Shown here piece by piece: positions 16,354-25,745 of a stretch of DNA of 64,000 nucleotides. Source of the stretch: Devosia salina (GTDB lineage Bacteria; Pseudomonadota; Alphaproteobacteria; Rhizobiales; Devosiaceae). The translations under genes were made by a program, and so were the position numbers. The stretch covers positions 3,142,001-3,206,000 of the forward strand of contig NZ_CP080590.1 of NCBI RefSeq assembly GCF_019504385.1, in the 5' to 3' direction. How positions within the stretch are numbered: the first letter of the stretch is position 1; the number at the start of each line of letters is the position of its first letter. The notes beneath the pieces were generated by a model. The model worked only from the letters and a program-made list of their open reading frames with translations, did not search any database and had not been told where the DNA came from.

Positions 16354-18542
16354 CGCTTGAGGCGAGCCTTCCATCGCTGGCCGACGGCACGCCCGAGCTG
16401 CTGTCCGAGTTGGTTCGCCAAAACGCCGATGGCGAGCGCGAGATCTGCTTTGCGGTGCCCGATGCCTATTGCGCCACCTGCATCCAGTCCATCGAGACAG
16501 GATTGGCGCAGGTACCGGGCGTGACCGGCGCACGGGTCAATTTGACCCGCCGCCAGGTGACCATCCGCCACGACGCGACGGCGGACCTTGCAGCGCTGGG
16601 CCCCGCCATCACGAGGAGCGGCTACCGCACGTTTCCCGTCGATCCCGCCGACGTCACCGCCCGGGACCCGGTTCTTTCCGAACTGGTGCGCAGCCTGGCA
16701 GTGGCCGGGTTTGCGGCCGGCAACATCATGCTGTTTTCCGTCTCGGTCTGGGCCGGCGCGGACCAGGCAACGCGCGATCTCTTCCACTGGCTCTCGGCGC
16801 TGCTGGCCCTGCCGGCCGTGGCCTATGCCGGCCGGCCGTTCTTCCGCTCGGCATGGTCGGCTTTGCGGGTCAGCCGCACCAATATGGATGTGCCCATCAC
16901 CATTGGCGTGCTCGCTACCACTGGGCTCAGCCTCTATGAGACCGCAACCAGCGGCGCGCATGCCTATTTCGACGCGTCCACCATGCTGCTGTTCTTCCTG
17001 CTCGTTGGCCGCACGCTCGACCACATGATGCGGGTGCGGGCCCGCAGTGCGGTCGAGGGCCTGTCGCGCCTGCAGCCCCGTGCCGCGACGCGACTGCTGG
17101 AGGACGGTCGAACCCAGGTGATCCCATTGGCTCGCATCCTGCCCGGGATGATCCTGATGTTGCGGGCCGGGGACCGCGTACCGGTAGATGGCCGCCTGCG
17201 GACAGGGCCGGCGCAGTTCGACCTGGCCATGGTCAGCGGAGAATCCCACCCCCTGACCCTCGAATTGGGCGAGAGCCTGGTCGCAGGCGCGGCCGTCCTC
17301 GACCGGCCGGTCGAGATCGAGGTGTTGCGCACGGCCGATCAATCCTTCCTCAGCCGCATGACCGAGATGATGCGCGCCGCCGAGGATGTGCGCACCCGCT
17401 ATCGGCGGCTCGCCGACCGGGTGGCAGCGCTTTATGCGCCTGTCATTCATGTGACTGCAGCAGCGACGCTGGCCGGGTGGTTGCTGGCCGGCGCCTCCCT
17501 TCACACGGCGCTTCTGCATGCAGTTTCAGTGCTGATCATCACCTGCCCCTGCGCCCTGGCCCTCGCCGTGCCGATCGTGCATGTCGTGGCGGCCGGCAGG
17601 CTCTTCGGCGCCGGCATTCTGGTGCGCGACGGTGCCGCGCTGGAGAAGCTGAGCCGCGTCCATATGGCCGCCTTCGACAAGACCGGCACCATTACCCAGG
17701 GCCGGCCGCAGCTCTTGGCGGACCCCGACCTGCCCCCGGACCTGCTGCGCCGCGCCGCCTGGCTCGCCAGCGGCAGCAACCACCCCCTCTCCAGGGCTCT
17801 GGTCGAGGCTTGCCCCGACCCCCTGCAGTTCACTGGCGAAATCACCGAAACGCCTGGCGCCGGCGTCGCTGCCCACGACGGCATCGATATCTGGCGGCTG
17901 GGCAATGCCGATTTCTGCGGCGCCGAGGATGATGTCGCCGGAACGGGTAGCCAGGTCTGGCTGAGCCGCAATGGCGAGGTGCTGGCGCGCTTCCAGTTCA
18001 ACGATATCCCGCGGCCCGAGGCCACTGAGGCCTTGCGCATCCTGACGCGCCAAGGAGTGCAGGCAACAATGCTTTCCGGCGACCGGCCGGTCGCTGTCGC
18101 CGCCATCGCCGAGGCCGTCGGCCTGACCAGCTTCACGCCTTCCATGCGCCCCGACGACAAGGTCGTGGCCATCGAAACTCTGCGGTCGCAGCACGGCACC
18201 GTGCTGATGGTCGGCGACGGCATCAACGATGCACCCGCCATGCGCGCCGCCGACGTCTCCATGGCTCCCGGGTCGGCCGCCGATATCGGGCGCGCCGCGG
18301 CCGACCTCGTGATGACCCGCAACCGCCTCACCGACGTGCCCTTCGCGATCGCCATCGCCCGCAGGGCGGACCGCCTGGTGCGGCAGAACCTGTTGTTCTC
18401 CGTGGCCTACAATGTCGTCGTGCTGCCGCTTGCCATCGCCGGCCAGGTGTCCCCGCTGATTGCGGCCGTGGCCATGTCCACCTCGTCGCTGGTCGTCGTC
18501 CTCAACGCCATGCGTCTCAAATTCGGCACCACGCAACGCTAG
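16350..18542 (+). CDS. ccoI: Copper-translocating P-type ATPase CcoI (FixI)
   Basis: 730-residue P1B-type ATPase that exports copper for the CuB site of cbb3. An N-terminal heavy-metal domain carries YCATC (near residue 45). The membrane CPC motif is in TCPCALALAVP. The phosphorylation site is FDKTGTITQG and the hinge is VGDGINDAPAM. It overlaps ccoH (ATGA) and is followed by ccoS after 8 bases. Confidence 0.96.
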   Translation: MTLEASLPSLADGTPELLSELVRQNADGEREICFAVPDAYCATCIQSIETGLAQVPGVTGARVNLTRRQVTIRHDATADLAALGPAITRSGYRTFPVDPADVTARDPVLSELVRSLAVAGFAAGNIMLFSVSVWAGADQATRDLFHWLSALLALPAVAYAGRPFFRSAWSALRVSRTNMDVPITIGVLATTGLSLYETATSGAHAYFDASTMLLFFLLVGRTLDHMMRVRARSAVEGLSRLQPRAATRLLEDGRTQVIPLARILPGMILMLRAGDRVPVDGRLRTGPAQFDLAMVSGESHPLTLELGESLVAGAAVLDRPVEIEVLRTADQSFLSRMTEMMRAAEDVRTRYRRLADRVAALYAPVIHVTAAATLAGWLLAGASLHTALLHAVSVLIITCPCALALAVPIVHVVAAGRLFGAGILVRDGAALEKLSRVHMAAFDKTGTITQGRPQLLADPDLPPDLLRRAAWLASGSNHPLSRALVEACPDPLQFTGEITETPGAGVAAHDGIDIWRLGNADFCGAEDDVAGTGSQVWLSRNGEVLARFQFNDIPRPEATEALRILTRQGVQATMLSGDRPVAVAAIAEAVGLTSFTPSMRPDDKVVAIETLRSQHGTVLMVGDGINDAPAMRAADVSMAPGSAADIGRAAADLVMTRNRLTDVPFAIAIARRADRLVRQNLLFSVAYNVVVLPLAIAGQVSPLIAAVAMSTSSLVVVLNAMRLKFGTTQR

Positions 18543-18550
18543 GAGCCGTC

Positions 18551-18769
18551 ATGTCCGGTCTTGCCATTCTCATTCCCTGCGCACTGTTCCTGGGCCTGCT
18601 GGCCCTGGCCGCCTTTTCCTGGGCGCTCAATTCCGGCCAGTTTGACGACATTGACGGGGCCAGCCAACGGGTCCTGCTCGACCACCCCGGACCAACCGAC
18701 ACCGCTGGCTCAACCTCGGAACCGGTGAAAAGACCCGCACCGCCGACGCCCGGCCCTGACACCCTATAG
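18551..18769 (+). CDS. ccoS: cbb3 oxidase maturation protein CcoS
   Basis: 72 residues with one membrane helix (LAILIPCALFLGLLALAAFSWAL) followed by SGQFDDIDGASQRVLLD, the conserved CcoS signature. The tail is Pro-rich. CcoS is needed for cofactor insertion in cbb3. AGGAG lies 5 nt before the ATG. Last gene of ccoGHIS; no clear terminator before the convergent dehydrogenase. Confidence 0.95.
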   Translation: MSGLAILIPCALFLGLLALAAFSWALNSGQFDDIDGASQRVLLDHPGPTDTAGSTSEPVKRPAPPTPGPDTL

Positions 18770-18818
18770 CGAGAGCAGCCCGGCAGGTGGTCGTCACGGG
18801 TCATTTCAAGCCGTGCGG

Positions 18819-20288
18819 CTAGAGACCGGCCAGGCAGACATACTTGGTTTCAAGGAAGCCCTCGATGCCGTATTTGGAGCCCTCGCGCCCGAGACCCGAC
18901 TGCTTGACGCCACCAAAGGGCGCCATTTCATTGGCCAGCATGCCGGTATTGACGCCGACCATGCCTGCTTCGAGCGCTTCGGCGACGCGAACCACGCGAG
19001 CCATGTCCTTGGCATAGAAATAGGACGCCAGCCCGAACTCGCTGTCATTGGCCATGGCGATGACATCGGCCTCGTCCTTGAACGAAATGATCGGGGCCAA
19101 TGGCGCGAAGGTTTCCTCACGGGCGACCTTCATGGCCTGGGTAATGCCGGTCATGACCGTGGGTTCGAAGAAATTGCCCCCCAGGCTGGACCGATTGCCG
19201 CCGGCAAGGATCGTCCCGCCTTTCGCCAGCGCATCAGCAACGTGTTCTTCCATCTTGGCCACCGCCTTCTCGTCGATAAGCGGCCCCTGCTGCGTGCCCG
19301 CTTCCGTACCCCGGCCCAGGCGGATTTCAGCAACCTTTGCCACCATCTTGGCGGAGAAGGCCTCGGCCACGCTCTCCTGGACGTAGATGCGGTTTGCACA
19401 GACGCAGGTCTGGCCGGCATTGCGGAATTTGGAGATCATGGCCCCTTCGACGGCCGCGTCGAGATCGGCGTCGTCGAAAACGATGAACGGCGCATTGCCG
19501 CCGAGCTCGAGAGACAGGCGCTTGATGCCGTCGGCCGCTTCACGCATCAACCAGCGGCCCACGCCGGTCGAACCGGTAAAGGTGATCTTGGCGATCTTGG
19601 GGTTGCGGCAGAACTCCTCGCCGATCGGCTTGGCAGCACCAGTCACCACGGAAAACGCGCCCTTGGGCACGCCGGCCCGCTCGGCCAGCACGGCCAGCGC
19701 CAGGGCCGATAACGGGGTTTGCGAGGCCGGCTTCAGGATCATGGTGCAACCGGCCGCCAAGGCCGGACCGGCCTTGCGCGTGATCATGCCATTGGGGAAA
19801 TTCCAGGGTGTTATGGCGGCACAGACCCCCACGGGCTGCTTGAGCACCAGGATGCGCTGCTGGGGCGTTGCGCCGGGGATCACATCGCCATTGACGCGCT
19901 TGGCCTCCTCGGCGAACCACTCGATATAGGCGGCGTTGGAGACGATCTCGCCCCTGGCTTCCGCCAGCGGCTTCCCCTGCTCCGAGGTTAGGATCAGGGC
20001 CAGATCATCGACATTGGCCATGATCAGGTCGTACCAGCGCCGGAGGACCACGGACCGCTCCTTGGCCGTCTTGCCGGCCCAGTCCCGCTGCACCTCATGC
20101 GCCACGTCGATCGCATGCCGAACGGTCTCCGGGCCAAGATCGGGCAGGCGCGCCAGGCATGAGCCATCGAAGGGATCGGTGACATCGAACGTCTTGCCCT
20201 CGGGTGCATCGATCCACTGGCCGGCAACATAGGCCTGCGAAACCAGGAGCGATTTGTCGGCCAGGGGCAGTTCGCGAATTTCGGTCAT
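18819..20288 (-). CDS. NAD(P)-dependent semialdehyde dehydrogenase (GabD-like; possible sulfolactaldehyde dehydrogenase)
   Basis: Aldehyde dehydrogenase of 489 residues, the succinate-semialdehyde class by overall sequence. It shows ITPWNFP, FTGSTGVGRWLM, the general base in LELGGNAPF, the nucleophile in NAGQTCVCANR, and KQSGLGREGSKYGIEGFLETKY. GabD-like enzymes also serve as sulfolactaldehyde dehydrogenase in the sulfo-Entner-Doudoroff route. The immediately upstream TSUP exporter and GH31 tail favour that role, but succinate semialdehyde cannot be excluded from sequence. Overlaps the upstream exporter gene by 4 bases. Confidence 0.85.
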   Translation of the reverse strand: MTEIRELPLADKSLLVSQAYVAGQWIDAPEGKTFDVTDPFDGSCLARLPDLGPETVRHAIDVAHEVQRDWAGKTAKERSVVLRRWYDLIMANVDDLALILTSEQGKPLAEARGEIVSNAAYIEWFAEEAKRVNGDVIPGATPQQRILVLKQPVGVCAAITPWNFPNGMITRKAGPALAAGCTMILKPASQTPLSALALAVLAERAGVPKGAFSVVTGAAKPIGEEFCRNPKIAKITFTGSTGVGRWLMREAADGIKRLSLELGGNAPFIVFDDADLDAAVEGAMISKFRNAGQTCVCANRIYVQESVAEAFSAKMVAKVAEIRLGRGTEAGTQQGPLIDEKAVAKMEEHVADALAKGGTILAGGNRSSLGGNFFEPTVMTGITQAMKVAREETFAPLAPIISFKDEADVIAMANDSEFGLASYFYAKDMARVVRVAEALEAGMVGVNTGMLANEMAPFGGVKQSGLGREGSKYGIEGFLETKYVCLAGL

Positions 20289-21055
20289 GGGGACACTCCA
20301 ATCAGATTAAGCAGGGCCGGGATTGCCAAGAATACACCGGACAGCAGCAGGAGGAAAAAGGCCACGCGTCGCATGGCCAGCGGAGACAATGGCGGCGGCC
20401 AGCGCCTTGCGGCATAGGTAAGGGCCATCACCGCGGGCGCTGCCACCACGCCCCACAACGCTGTCTGCCCAGGCCAGTTGCCCGATCCCACCACCAACAC
20501 GAGCCGCAACATCGCGTTGATTGCAAAGACCAGCACCAATGTTTGCCGGATCGCGGCATGTGGCAATGGCTGACGATACATGTGGTAGATGAGCGGCGGG
20601 CCGGCGGTCGAGAACATCCCGCCCAATATCCCTGCCAGCCCACCCGCTACCACGAACGATTGCGGGCGAGATAGCTGCTTGCGGGGATGCGGCTGCAGCG
20701 AAAGCTGGATGCTGGCCACGATGATCACAAGGCCCAGCGTCAGGCGCAGGCCGTCCAGATTGGTGTCGGCCAGGTATTCGAGCAGGAAATAGCCACCGAA
20801 AAGCAGGACCAGGCTCGGTCCGATGATGAGGCGGAACTGGTCCCAGGCGACCTCCCGCCAGCCCCTGGCCAGCATCTGGACGGCATTGACGAGCGTCAAT
20901 ATGCCAACGACGACGGCCGCGTCGGTCAGCGGAATGAGATTCAGCATCCCCACCCCGGCCATCATCAGGAGGCCGAAGGCGAAGCCGGTCAAGGTCTGGA
21001 CATAGGCGGCCGCGCCTGCCAGCAGCAACAGCCAGACCAGGTTCACCCAATCCAT
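20285..21055 (-). CDS. Sulfite/sulfonate exporter, TauE/SafE (TSUP) family
   Basis: 256-residue membrane protein with about eight hydrophobic segments and the repeated TSUP pattern (AAAYVQTLTGFAFGLLMMAG in the first half, GGLAGILGGMFSTAGPPLIYHMY in the second). These proteins move sulfite, sulfoacetate or sulfolactate across the inner membrane. ATG 21055 follows the stop of the GH31 tail by one base, so the two were translationally coupled. The longer frame to 21190 overlaps that tail and is not conserved. Confidence 0.85.
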   Translation of the reverse strand: MDWVNLVWLLLLAGAAAYVQTLTGFAFGLLMMAGVGMLNLIPLTDAAVVVGILTLVNAVQMLARGWREVAWDQFRLIIGPSLVLLFGGYFLLEYLADTNLDGLRLTLGLVIIVASIQLSLQPHPRKQLSRPQSFVVAGGLAGILGGMFSTAGPPLIYHMYRQPLPHAAIRQTLVLVFAINAMLRLVLVVGSGNWPGQTALWGVVAAPAVMALTYAARRWPPPLSPLAMRRVAFFLLLLSGVFLAIPALLNLIGVSP

Positions 21056-21056
21056 T

Positions 21057-21191
21057 TCAAAGGTCCCGCAACCCGGCGAACAGGTCGGCCATGGCCGCGT
21101 CCTGGGCATAGAACACCGGCGGGCGGCCCAAAGGTGCTGCGACCGTGACCGCGGCCCCCCCGACCGGCGCTGAGGGGCAGGTCCAGTCAAC
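21057..21191 (-). pseudogene. C-terminal remnant of a GH31 glycosidase (sulfoquinovosidase-like)
   Basis: About 44 residues (VDWTCPSAPVGG, then VTVAAPLGRPPVFYAQ, then LFAGLRDL) match the pattern expected for the extreme C-terminus of GH31 enzymes of the sulfoquinovosidase/alpha-glucosidase type. The frame runs upstream only 38 more residues of unrelated sequence, into the end of otnI, so the catalytic domain is gone. Its stop is one base from the TSUP start. I infer a deletion that joined a sulfoquinovose operon to the tetronate operon. The family call rests on memory of the motif, not on a search. Confidence 0.5.
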
Positions 21192-21229
21192 AGGTTGTTG
21201 TTCCCCGCGAGGTCTGCGACAGCAGGGTG

Positions 21230-22012
21230 TCATCTTGGGGCGATTTGGAGCGCGGGACGCCAGCTCAGTCCGTCCATGGTGTCGCCAAGCGGCCGGTATT
21301 CGCACCCAACCCAGCCCCGATAACCAAGCTGATCGATGGCGCGCAATATCCTTGCATCATCCAGCTCCCCCGTCCCCGGCTCGCTGCGGTCCGGAACCGC
21401 GGCAATCTGGATGTGTCCGATGATCGGCATCAGAACCTCTAGCGAGCGCAGGACGTCGCCATGCAGGATCTGCCGATGGTAGATGTCATATTGCAGCCGC
21501 ACATTGGGGCGATCGAGATCGGCGATGATGTCGGCCGCCATCTCAAAGCTATCGAGAAAGTAGCCGGGCATGTCGCGTCCGTTCAATGGCTCGATCAGCA
21601 CGTCGATTCCTGCCTCGCCGGCAATGTCTGAAGCCGCTAGAAGACCATCGCGATAGCGTTGGCGAGCACCCGCATCGTTCGAGGAAGCCAGGCCGGCCAT
21701 CATGTGCAGCCGGGGGACGTCCAGATGCCGGGCATAGTGCATGGCCCGCGACAGTCCCTCGCGAAAGTCCGCCGCCCGGCCAGGGAGCACAGCCAGTCCA
21801 CGCTCGCCCTCGCCCCAATTGCCCGGCGGCATGTTGAACAGAACGATGTCCACGCCTGCGGCCTCGGCACACGCCTTTACGGCCTCCACCGGATGGTCAT
21901 AGGGGAACAGGAACTCCACGCCTGTGAACCCGGCCGCCGCCGCCGCGGCGAACCGGTCGAGGAACGGCAGCTCCGTGAACAGCATGGAGAGATTGGCAGC
22001 TAGGCGCGGCAT
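21230..22012 (-). CDS. otnI: 2-oxo-tetronate isomerase (hydroxypyruvate isomerase-like)
   Basis: TIM-barrel isomerase of 260 residues. The start MPRLAANLSMLFTELPFLDRF and GVEFLFPYDHP are typical of the OtnI/Hyi family; metal-ligand glutamates are in IEPLNGRDMPGYFL and CEYRP. OtnI interconverts 2-oxo- and 3-oxo-tetronate before phosphorylation by OtnK. ATG 22012 gives the standard N-terminus; the longer frame to 22039 overlaps the SDR gene. Ten bases after the SDR stop. Confidence 0.85.
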   Translation of the reverse strand: MPRLAANLSMLFTELPFLDRFAAAAAAGFTGVEFLFPYDHPVEAVKACAEAAGVDIVLFNMPPGNWGEGERGLAVLPGRAADFREGLSRAMHYARHLDVPRLHMMAGLASSNDAGARQRYRDGLLAASDIAGEAGIDVLIEPLNGRDMPGYFLDSFEMAADIIADLDRPNVRLQYDIYHRQILHGDVLRSLEVLMPIIGHIQIAAVPDRSEPGTGELDDARILRAIDQLGYRGWVGCEYRPLGDTMDGLSWRPALQIAPR

Positions 22013-22022
22013 CAATGCGGTC

Positions 22023-22775
22023 CTATCCTCGCCCCACAAAGGGCATCTGCGTGGCCATGACCGTCATGGTGAGCACATTGGCTTCAAGAGGCAGGCTGGC
22101 CATGTAGCTGACTGCTCGCGCGATATGGGCCGCATCAATGGTCGGCTCGGCGGCTGTCGATCCGTCCGCCTGCAGCACGCCCTTGGCAATGGTGGTGGTC
22201 ATCTCGGTGCCGGCATTGCCGATATCGATCTGGCCGCAGGCGATATTGAACGGCCGTCCATCGAGCGCCGATGCCTTGGTGAGCCCGGTAATCGCATGCT
22301 TGGTCGCCGCATAGGGCGACGACCAGGGGCGCGGCGTGGTGGCCGAGATCGAGCCATTGTTGATGATCCGCCCACCCTGTGGGCTTTGCGCCTTCATCGC
22401 GCGGAAGGCCGATTGGGTGCAGAAGAACGCCCCGGTCAGGTTGGAATTGACCACTGTGAACCATTGTTCGGGTGTGGTCTCCTCCAGCGGCACCAGGGGC
22501 GCGTTGACGCCGGCATTGTTGACCAGCAGGTCGAGCCGCCCCCAGGCGTTGACCACGGCATCGAAGGCCGCCTGAACCGCCACCGCATTGGCAATGTCGG
22601 TGGGCAGCACCAAGGTCTTCTCCCGTGACGGATCGAGTTCGCGCGCGGAGGCGTCGAGCACATCCTGCCGGCGCCCCAGCAACGCCACCTTGAATCCATC
22701 GGCGAGCAGCGCCCGCGTGATGGCTTTGCCCACGCCGGTGCCCGCACCGGTCACGATTGCAGTCTTGTCAGTCAC
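22023..22775 (-). CDS. Short-chain dehydrogenase/reductase (SDR)
   Basis: Classical SDR of 250 residues: TGAGTGVGKAI (cofactor motif), NNAGVN, active-site Ser in GSIS and YAATK (YxxxK). It lies in the tetronate operon between the SAF oxidoreductase and OtnI, so oxidation of an acid sugar or its lactone precursor is likely. Because of the sulfoquinovose remnants just downstream, a sugar dehydrogenase role in that pathway is a second possibility. Substrate not deducible. Confidence 0.82.
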   Translation of the reverse strand: MTDKTAIVTGAGTGVGKAITRALLADGFKVALLGRRQDVLDASARELDPSREKTLVLPTDIANAVAVQAAFDAVVNAWGRLDLLVNNAGVNAPLVPLEETTPEQWFTVVNSNLTGAFFCTQSAFRAMKAQSPQGGRIINNGSISATTPRPWSSPYAATKHAITGLTKASALDGRPFNIACGQIDIGNAGTEMTTTIAKGVLQADGSTAAEPTIDAAHIARAVSYMASLPLEANVLTMTVMATQMPFVGRG

Positions 22776-22790
22776 TTTGTTCCCCCAGGC

Positions 22791-24188
22791 TCACTGGCCA
22801 GGAAAGAAACTCTTGTCCTGCTGCCGCCGCAAGACTGAGAGTTCCGAATTCGGATCGATTTCGACATCGCCCAGACGGATAGGCGTGTCCTTCGCCACAG
22901 GCCGGACCAGCCGGGCGCCGGCGGCGAGATAGAACGGCATTGGGCTTTCGGCGGTCAGCGCGCGTGCCGGGACCATGCGCGACGAGACATTCTCGATCGC
23001 GTGATGATGCCCACCCATTGTGAGCACCGTTCCCGCCGGAAGGTCGGCATCGGCGTGGGCGACGAGGTCGACATGATGCATGGGATCCTGCGCCCCGCTG
23101 GAGACGCCGCGCAGCGCCATTTCCAGCACGCTGGTCGCGGCCTCGATGCCGAGCAGGTGACGCGGAATATAGAGCATGGCCGTGCGGCCGGAACGACTGA
23201 GGACATGGCCTTTCTCGCGCAGCATGGCCCAGGTCGCCTCGTCCTGGCAGCGCACCACGACAAAGACGCCACCGGCAAAGCTCGGCTCGTTGGGCAGGCG
23301 GAGGCAGTGGAACACGTCAAGGCGGCGGGTCCCGTTGAGCAAGCCGCCATCTTCGCGCGTGGCAAAAAAGTCAGCGACTTCACCAATCGCAGCGATGGGC
23401 GCATGCAGATCGGGTCGATCCGGCATCAATCCGGTGGCATTGGCCACCACCGTCATTTCACAGAGGTCCGGCACCGCCCGTTGCGGCAAGGCCGAAGCCG
23501 CCGCTGCCCGGCCTGCCGCGACCGCAGAGCAATCGCGATCCGCCAGGTCCAGCCAGTCGGCAAAACCCGGCGCGTCCACAGTGCGGCCATTGCTGGTCAG
23601 CGTCCGGGACGCGGGGTCGAAGACGAAGTCGTATTCGCTGGACTTGCCCGCTGCGACAATGTCGAGCCCGATGACTTCAGCCCAGGTAACAAGGCCGATG
23701 AGAAGGCTCGGCTGGTCGCCATCGACGGGCGAGACAAAGCGCCCCCGGCTTCTGGCCAGACGCGCCAGTTCGGGCCCGACCACGCTGTCGACTTCCTTGG
23801 AGACGAGAGCCACATGGTGGCCGGCCTCAATGGCCAGGCGCACGTGCCGCGCGCCCGCTTGCGGGTGGCCGGTCGCCTCGACAACCACGTCGAGCGGCAG
23901 ATCGAGCACGTCCTCGATCCGACCGGCTGCAACATACATCCCGGCGTCCCAGGCACGCCTTGCCGCGTCCGGCGTGTCGCAGATGCGGATATCGGCCTCG
24001 GCAATGCCGGCCGAGCGCATGGACGCAGCCGCAATTTCGGCGCTGACATCGACAGCGACGCGCGTCTGCATCAGTGGCACGCGCAGACCCTGCGCCAAAA
24101 AGCTCCGCCCGAAGCCGCCCGTGCCGACGATGCAGGTCTGGATCGGCACGGTCCTGTCTGCAGTGGCGAAATAGGTGTGAAAGTTCAT
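22791..24188 (-). CDS. SAF-domain oxidoreductase (homoserine-dehydrogenase-like)
   Basis: 465 residues. An N-terminal Rossmann fold (QTCIVGTGGFGRSFLAQGL) and the segment VVVEATGHPQAGARHVRLAIEAGHHVALVSKEVD are like homoserine-dehydrogenase NAD-binding domains. The C-terminal ~80 residues (ARALTAESPMPFYLAAGARLVRP split by VAKDTPIRLGDVEID) resemble a SAF domain. Such genes recur beside TctABC and four-carbon acid-sugar genes, but I know no proven reaction. Probably a cytoplasmic NAD(P)-dependent dehydrogenase or lyase in this pathway. Lies 21 bases after tctA. Confidence 0.75.
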   Translation of the reverse strand: MNFHTYFATADRTVPIQTCIVGTGGFGRSFLAQGLRVPLMQTRVAVDVSAEIAAASMRSAGIAEADIRICDTPDAARRAWDAGMYVAAGRIEDVLDLPLDVVVEATGHPQAGARHVRLAIEAGHHVALVSKEVDSVVGPELARLARSRGRFVSPVDGDQPSLLIGLVTWAEVIGLDIVAAGKSSEYDFVFDPASRTLTSNGRTVDAPGFADWLDLADRDCSAVAAGRAAAASALPQRAVPDLCEMTVVANATGLMPDRPDLHAPIAAIGEVADFFATREDGGLLNGTRRLDVFHCLRLPNEPSFAGGVFVVVRCQDEATWAMLREKGHVLSRSGRTAMLYIPRHLLGIEAATSVLEMALRGVSSGAQDPMHHVDLVAHADADLPAGTVLTMGGHHHAIENVSSRMVPARALTAESPMPFYLAAGARLVRPVAKDTPIRLGDVEIDPNSELSVLRRQQDKSFFPGQ

Positions 24189-24209
24189 GGTGAGACCAGG
24201 AAATGAGGG

Positions 24210-25724
24210 TTACTGGGCCGAGCGGAGGGTGCCGCGACTACGGTATTTGGACACCAGCCTGGCCGCTTGAGGAACGACGATCAGCATCAAGGCCAGGGTC
24301 ATGATCGAGCCAACTAGCGGATTGGACCAGAATACCCAGAGCGAGCCATCCGAAAGGATCATCGACTGGTGGAAGGAGTTCTCGGCCTTGTGGCCCAGCA
24401 CCATGGCCAACACCAGCGGAGCCAAGGGGTAGTTGAGCTTGCTGAAGAGGAAGCCGATCAAACCGAACAGAAGCACCAGCCACAGGTCGAACGTGGCGTT
24501 GCTGACGGTGTAGGCGCCCACGAAGCAGATGGCGACAATGACCGGGCCGATGACCGAAAAGGGGATGCGCAGAAGGGCCGCGAACATCGGCACCGTCGCC
24601 AGCACCAACACCACGCCAACGATATTGGCGACATACATCGAGGCGATGAGGCCCCAGACGAAATCCGGCTTGGTCGCGAACAGCATCGGTCCGGGCGTGA
24701 GCCCCCAGATCATCAACCCGCCCATCATCACGGCCGCAGTCGCAGAGCTCGGCACACCCAGCGCCAGCATGGGCAGCATGGCGCAGGTACCGGCGGAATG
24801 GTCGGCCGTTTCAGGCGCGACGATGCCTTCGGGCCGGCCCTTGCCGAAGGCCTCCCCCGGCTTGGACCATTGGCGCGCCACGCCATAGCTCATGAACGAG
24901 GCGGCGGTCGGGCCGCCAGGGGTGATCCCCATCCAGGTGCCGATGGCCGAAGACCGCAGCAGTGTGGTCCAGTAGCGCGGCAATTCAGCAATGGTGCGGA
25001 ACACATCGCGCAGATCGATGCGCGAGGCGACGCCACGGAAATGCAGACCGTCCTGCACGGTCATGAGGATTTCGCCAATGCCGAACAGGCCGATCACGAC
25101 CACAAGGAAGGACACCCCGCCCATCAGTTCATTGGCGCCAAAGGTCAGGCGCAAGGTGCCAGTGATCGTGTCCATGCCCACAGTCGACAATGCCAATCCG
25201 ATCAGCAACGAAATGATTGTCTTGAGCGGAGCGGAACTGCCCATGCCGATAAAGGCGCAGAAGGCCAGGAAATAGACCGAGAAATATTCCGGGGCCCCGA
25301 AGCGCAGGGCAAAATCGGCTGCCCAGGTCGAGAGCAACGTTATCACCACGACGCCGACCAGCGCGCCGATGCCCGCAGACATGAAGGCCAGGGTCAGCGC
25401 CCGGGTGGTCTGTCCCTTCTGCGCCATCGGATAGCCATCAAATGTGGTTGCCACCGATGACGGTTCGCCAGGAATATTGAACAGGATTGAGGTGGTCGAA
25501 CCGCCGAATAGCGCCCCCCAATACATGCTGGCCAGCAGGATGATGGCCGAAACCGGGTCCATGGTGAAGGTCAACGGGATGAGCAGGGATACCCCATTGG
25601 GCGCGCCCAGGCCCGGCAGCACGCCCACCACCAGTCCCAGCAGGACGCCAATCACCATGATCGCCAGGTGCATTGGTGTGATGGCGACCTGAAAGCCTTC
25701 CATCAACAAGCCGATATTTTCCAT
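24210..25724 (-). CDS. tctA: Tripartite tricarboxylate transporter large membrane subunit TctA
   Basis: 504-residue permease with about twelve membrane segments. It shows the TctA patterns VGVLPGLGAPNGVSLLIPLTF, YWGALFGGSTTSILFNIPGEPSSVATTFDGYPMA and GITPGGPTAASFMSYGVARQW. With TctB and the binding protein TctC it forms a secondary importer, here probably for a tetronate or related acid sugar. GGGAG precedes the ATG. Confidence 0.93.
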   Translation of the reverse strand: MENIGLLMEGFQVAITPMHLAIMVIGVLLGLVVGVLPGLGAPNGVSLLIPLTFTMDPVSAIILLASMYWGALFGGSTTSILFNIPGEPSSVATTFDGYPMAQKGQTTRALTLAFMSAGIGALVGVVVITLLSTWAADFALRFGAPEYFSVYFLAFCAFIGMGSSAPLKTIISLLIGLALSTVGMDTITGTLRLTFGANELMGGVSFLVVVIGLFGIGEILMTVQDGLHFRGVASRIDLRDVFRTIAELPRYWTTLLRSSAIGTWMGITPGGPTAASFMSYGVARQWSKPGEAFGKGRPEGIVAPETADHSAGTCAMLPMLALGVPSSATAAVMMGGLMIWGLTPGPMLFATKPDFVWGLIASMYVANIVGVVLVLATVPMFAALLRIPFSVIGPVIVAICFVGAYTVSNATFDLWLVLLFGLIGFLFSKLNYPLAPLVLAMVLGHKAENSFHQSMILSDGSLWVFWSNPLVGSIMTLALMLIVVPQAARLVSKYRSRGTLRSAQ

Positions 25725-25745
25725 CTTCGGTGCTCCCGGGGCCGG

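Noticed and set aside
18819..21055. Complete sulfoquinovose (sulfo-ED) pathway
   Set aside because: Only dehydrogenase, exporter and a GH31 tail are present; no lactonase, dehydratase or aldolase is encoded nearby.
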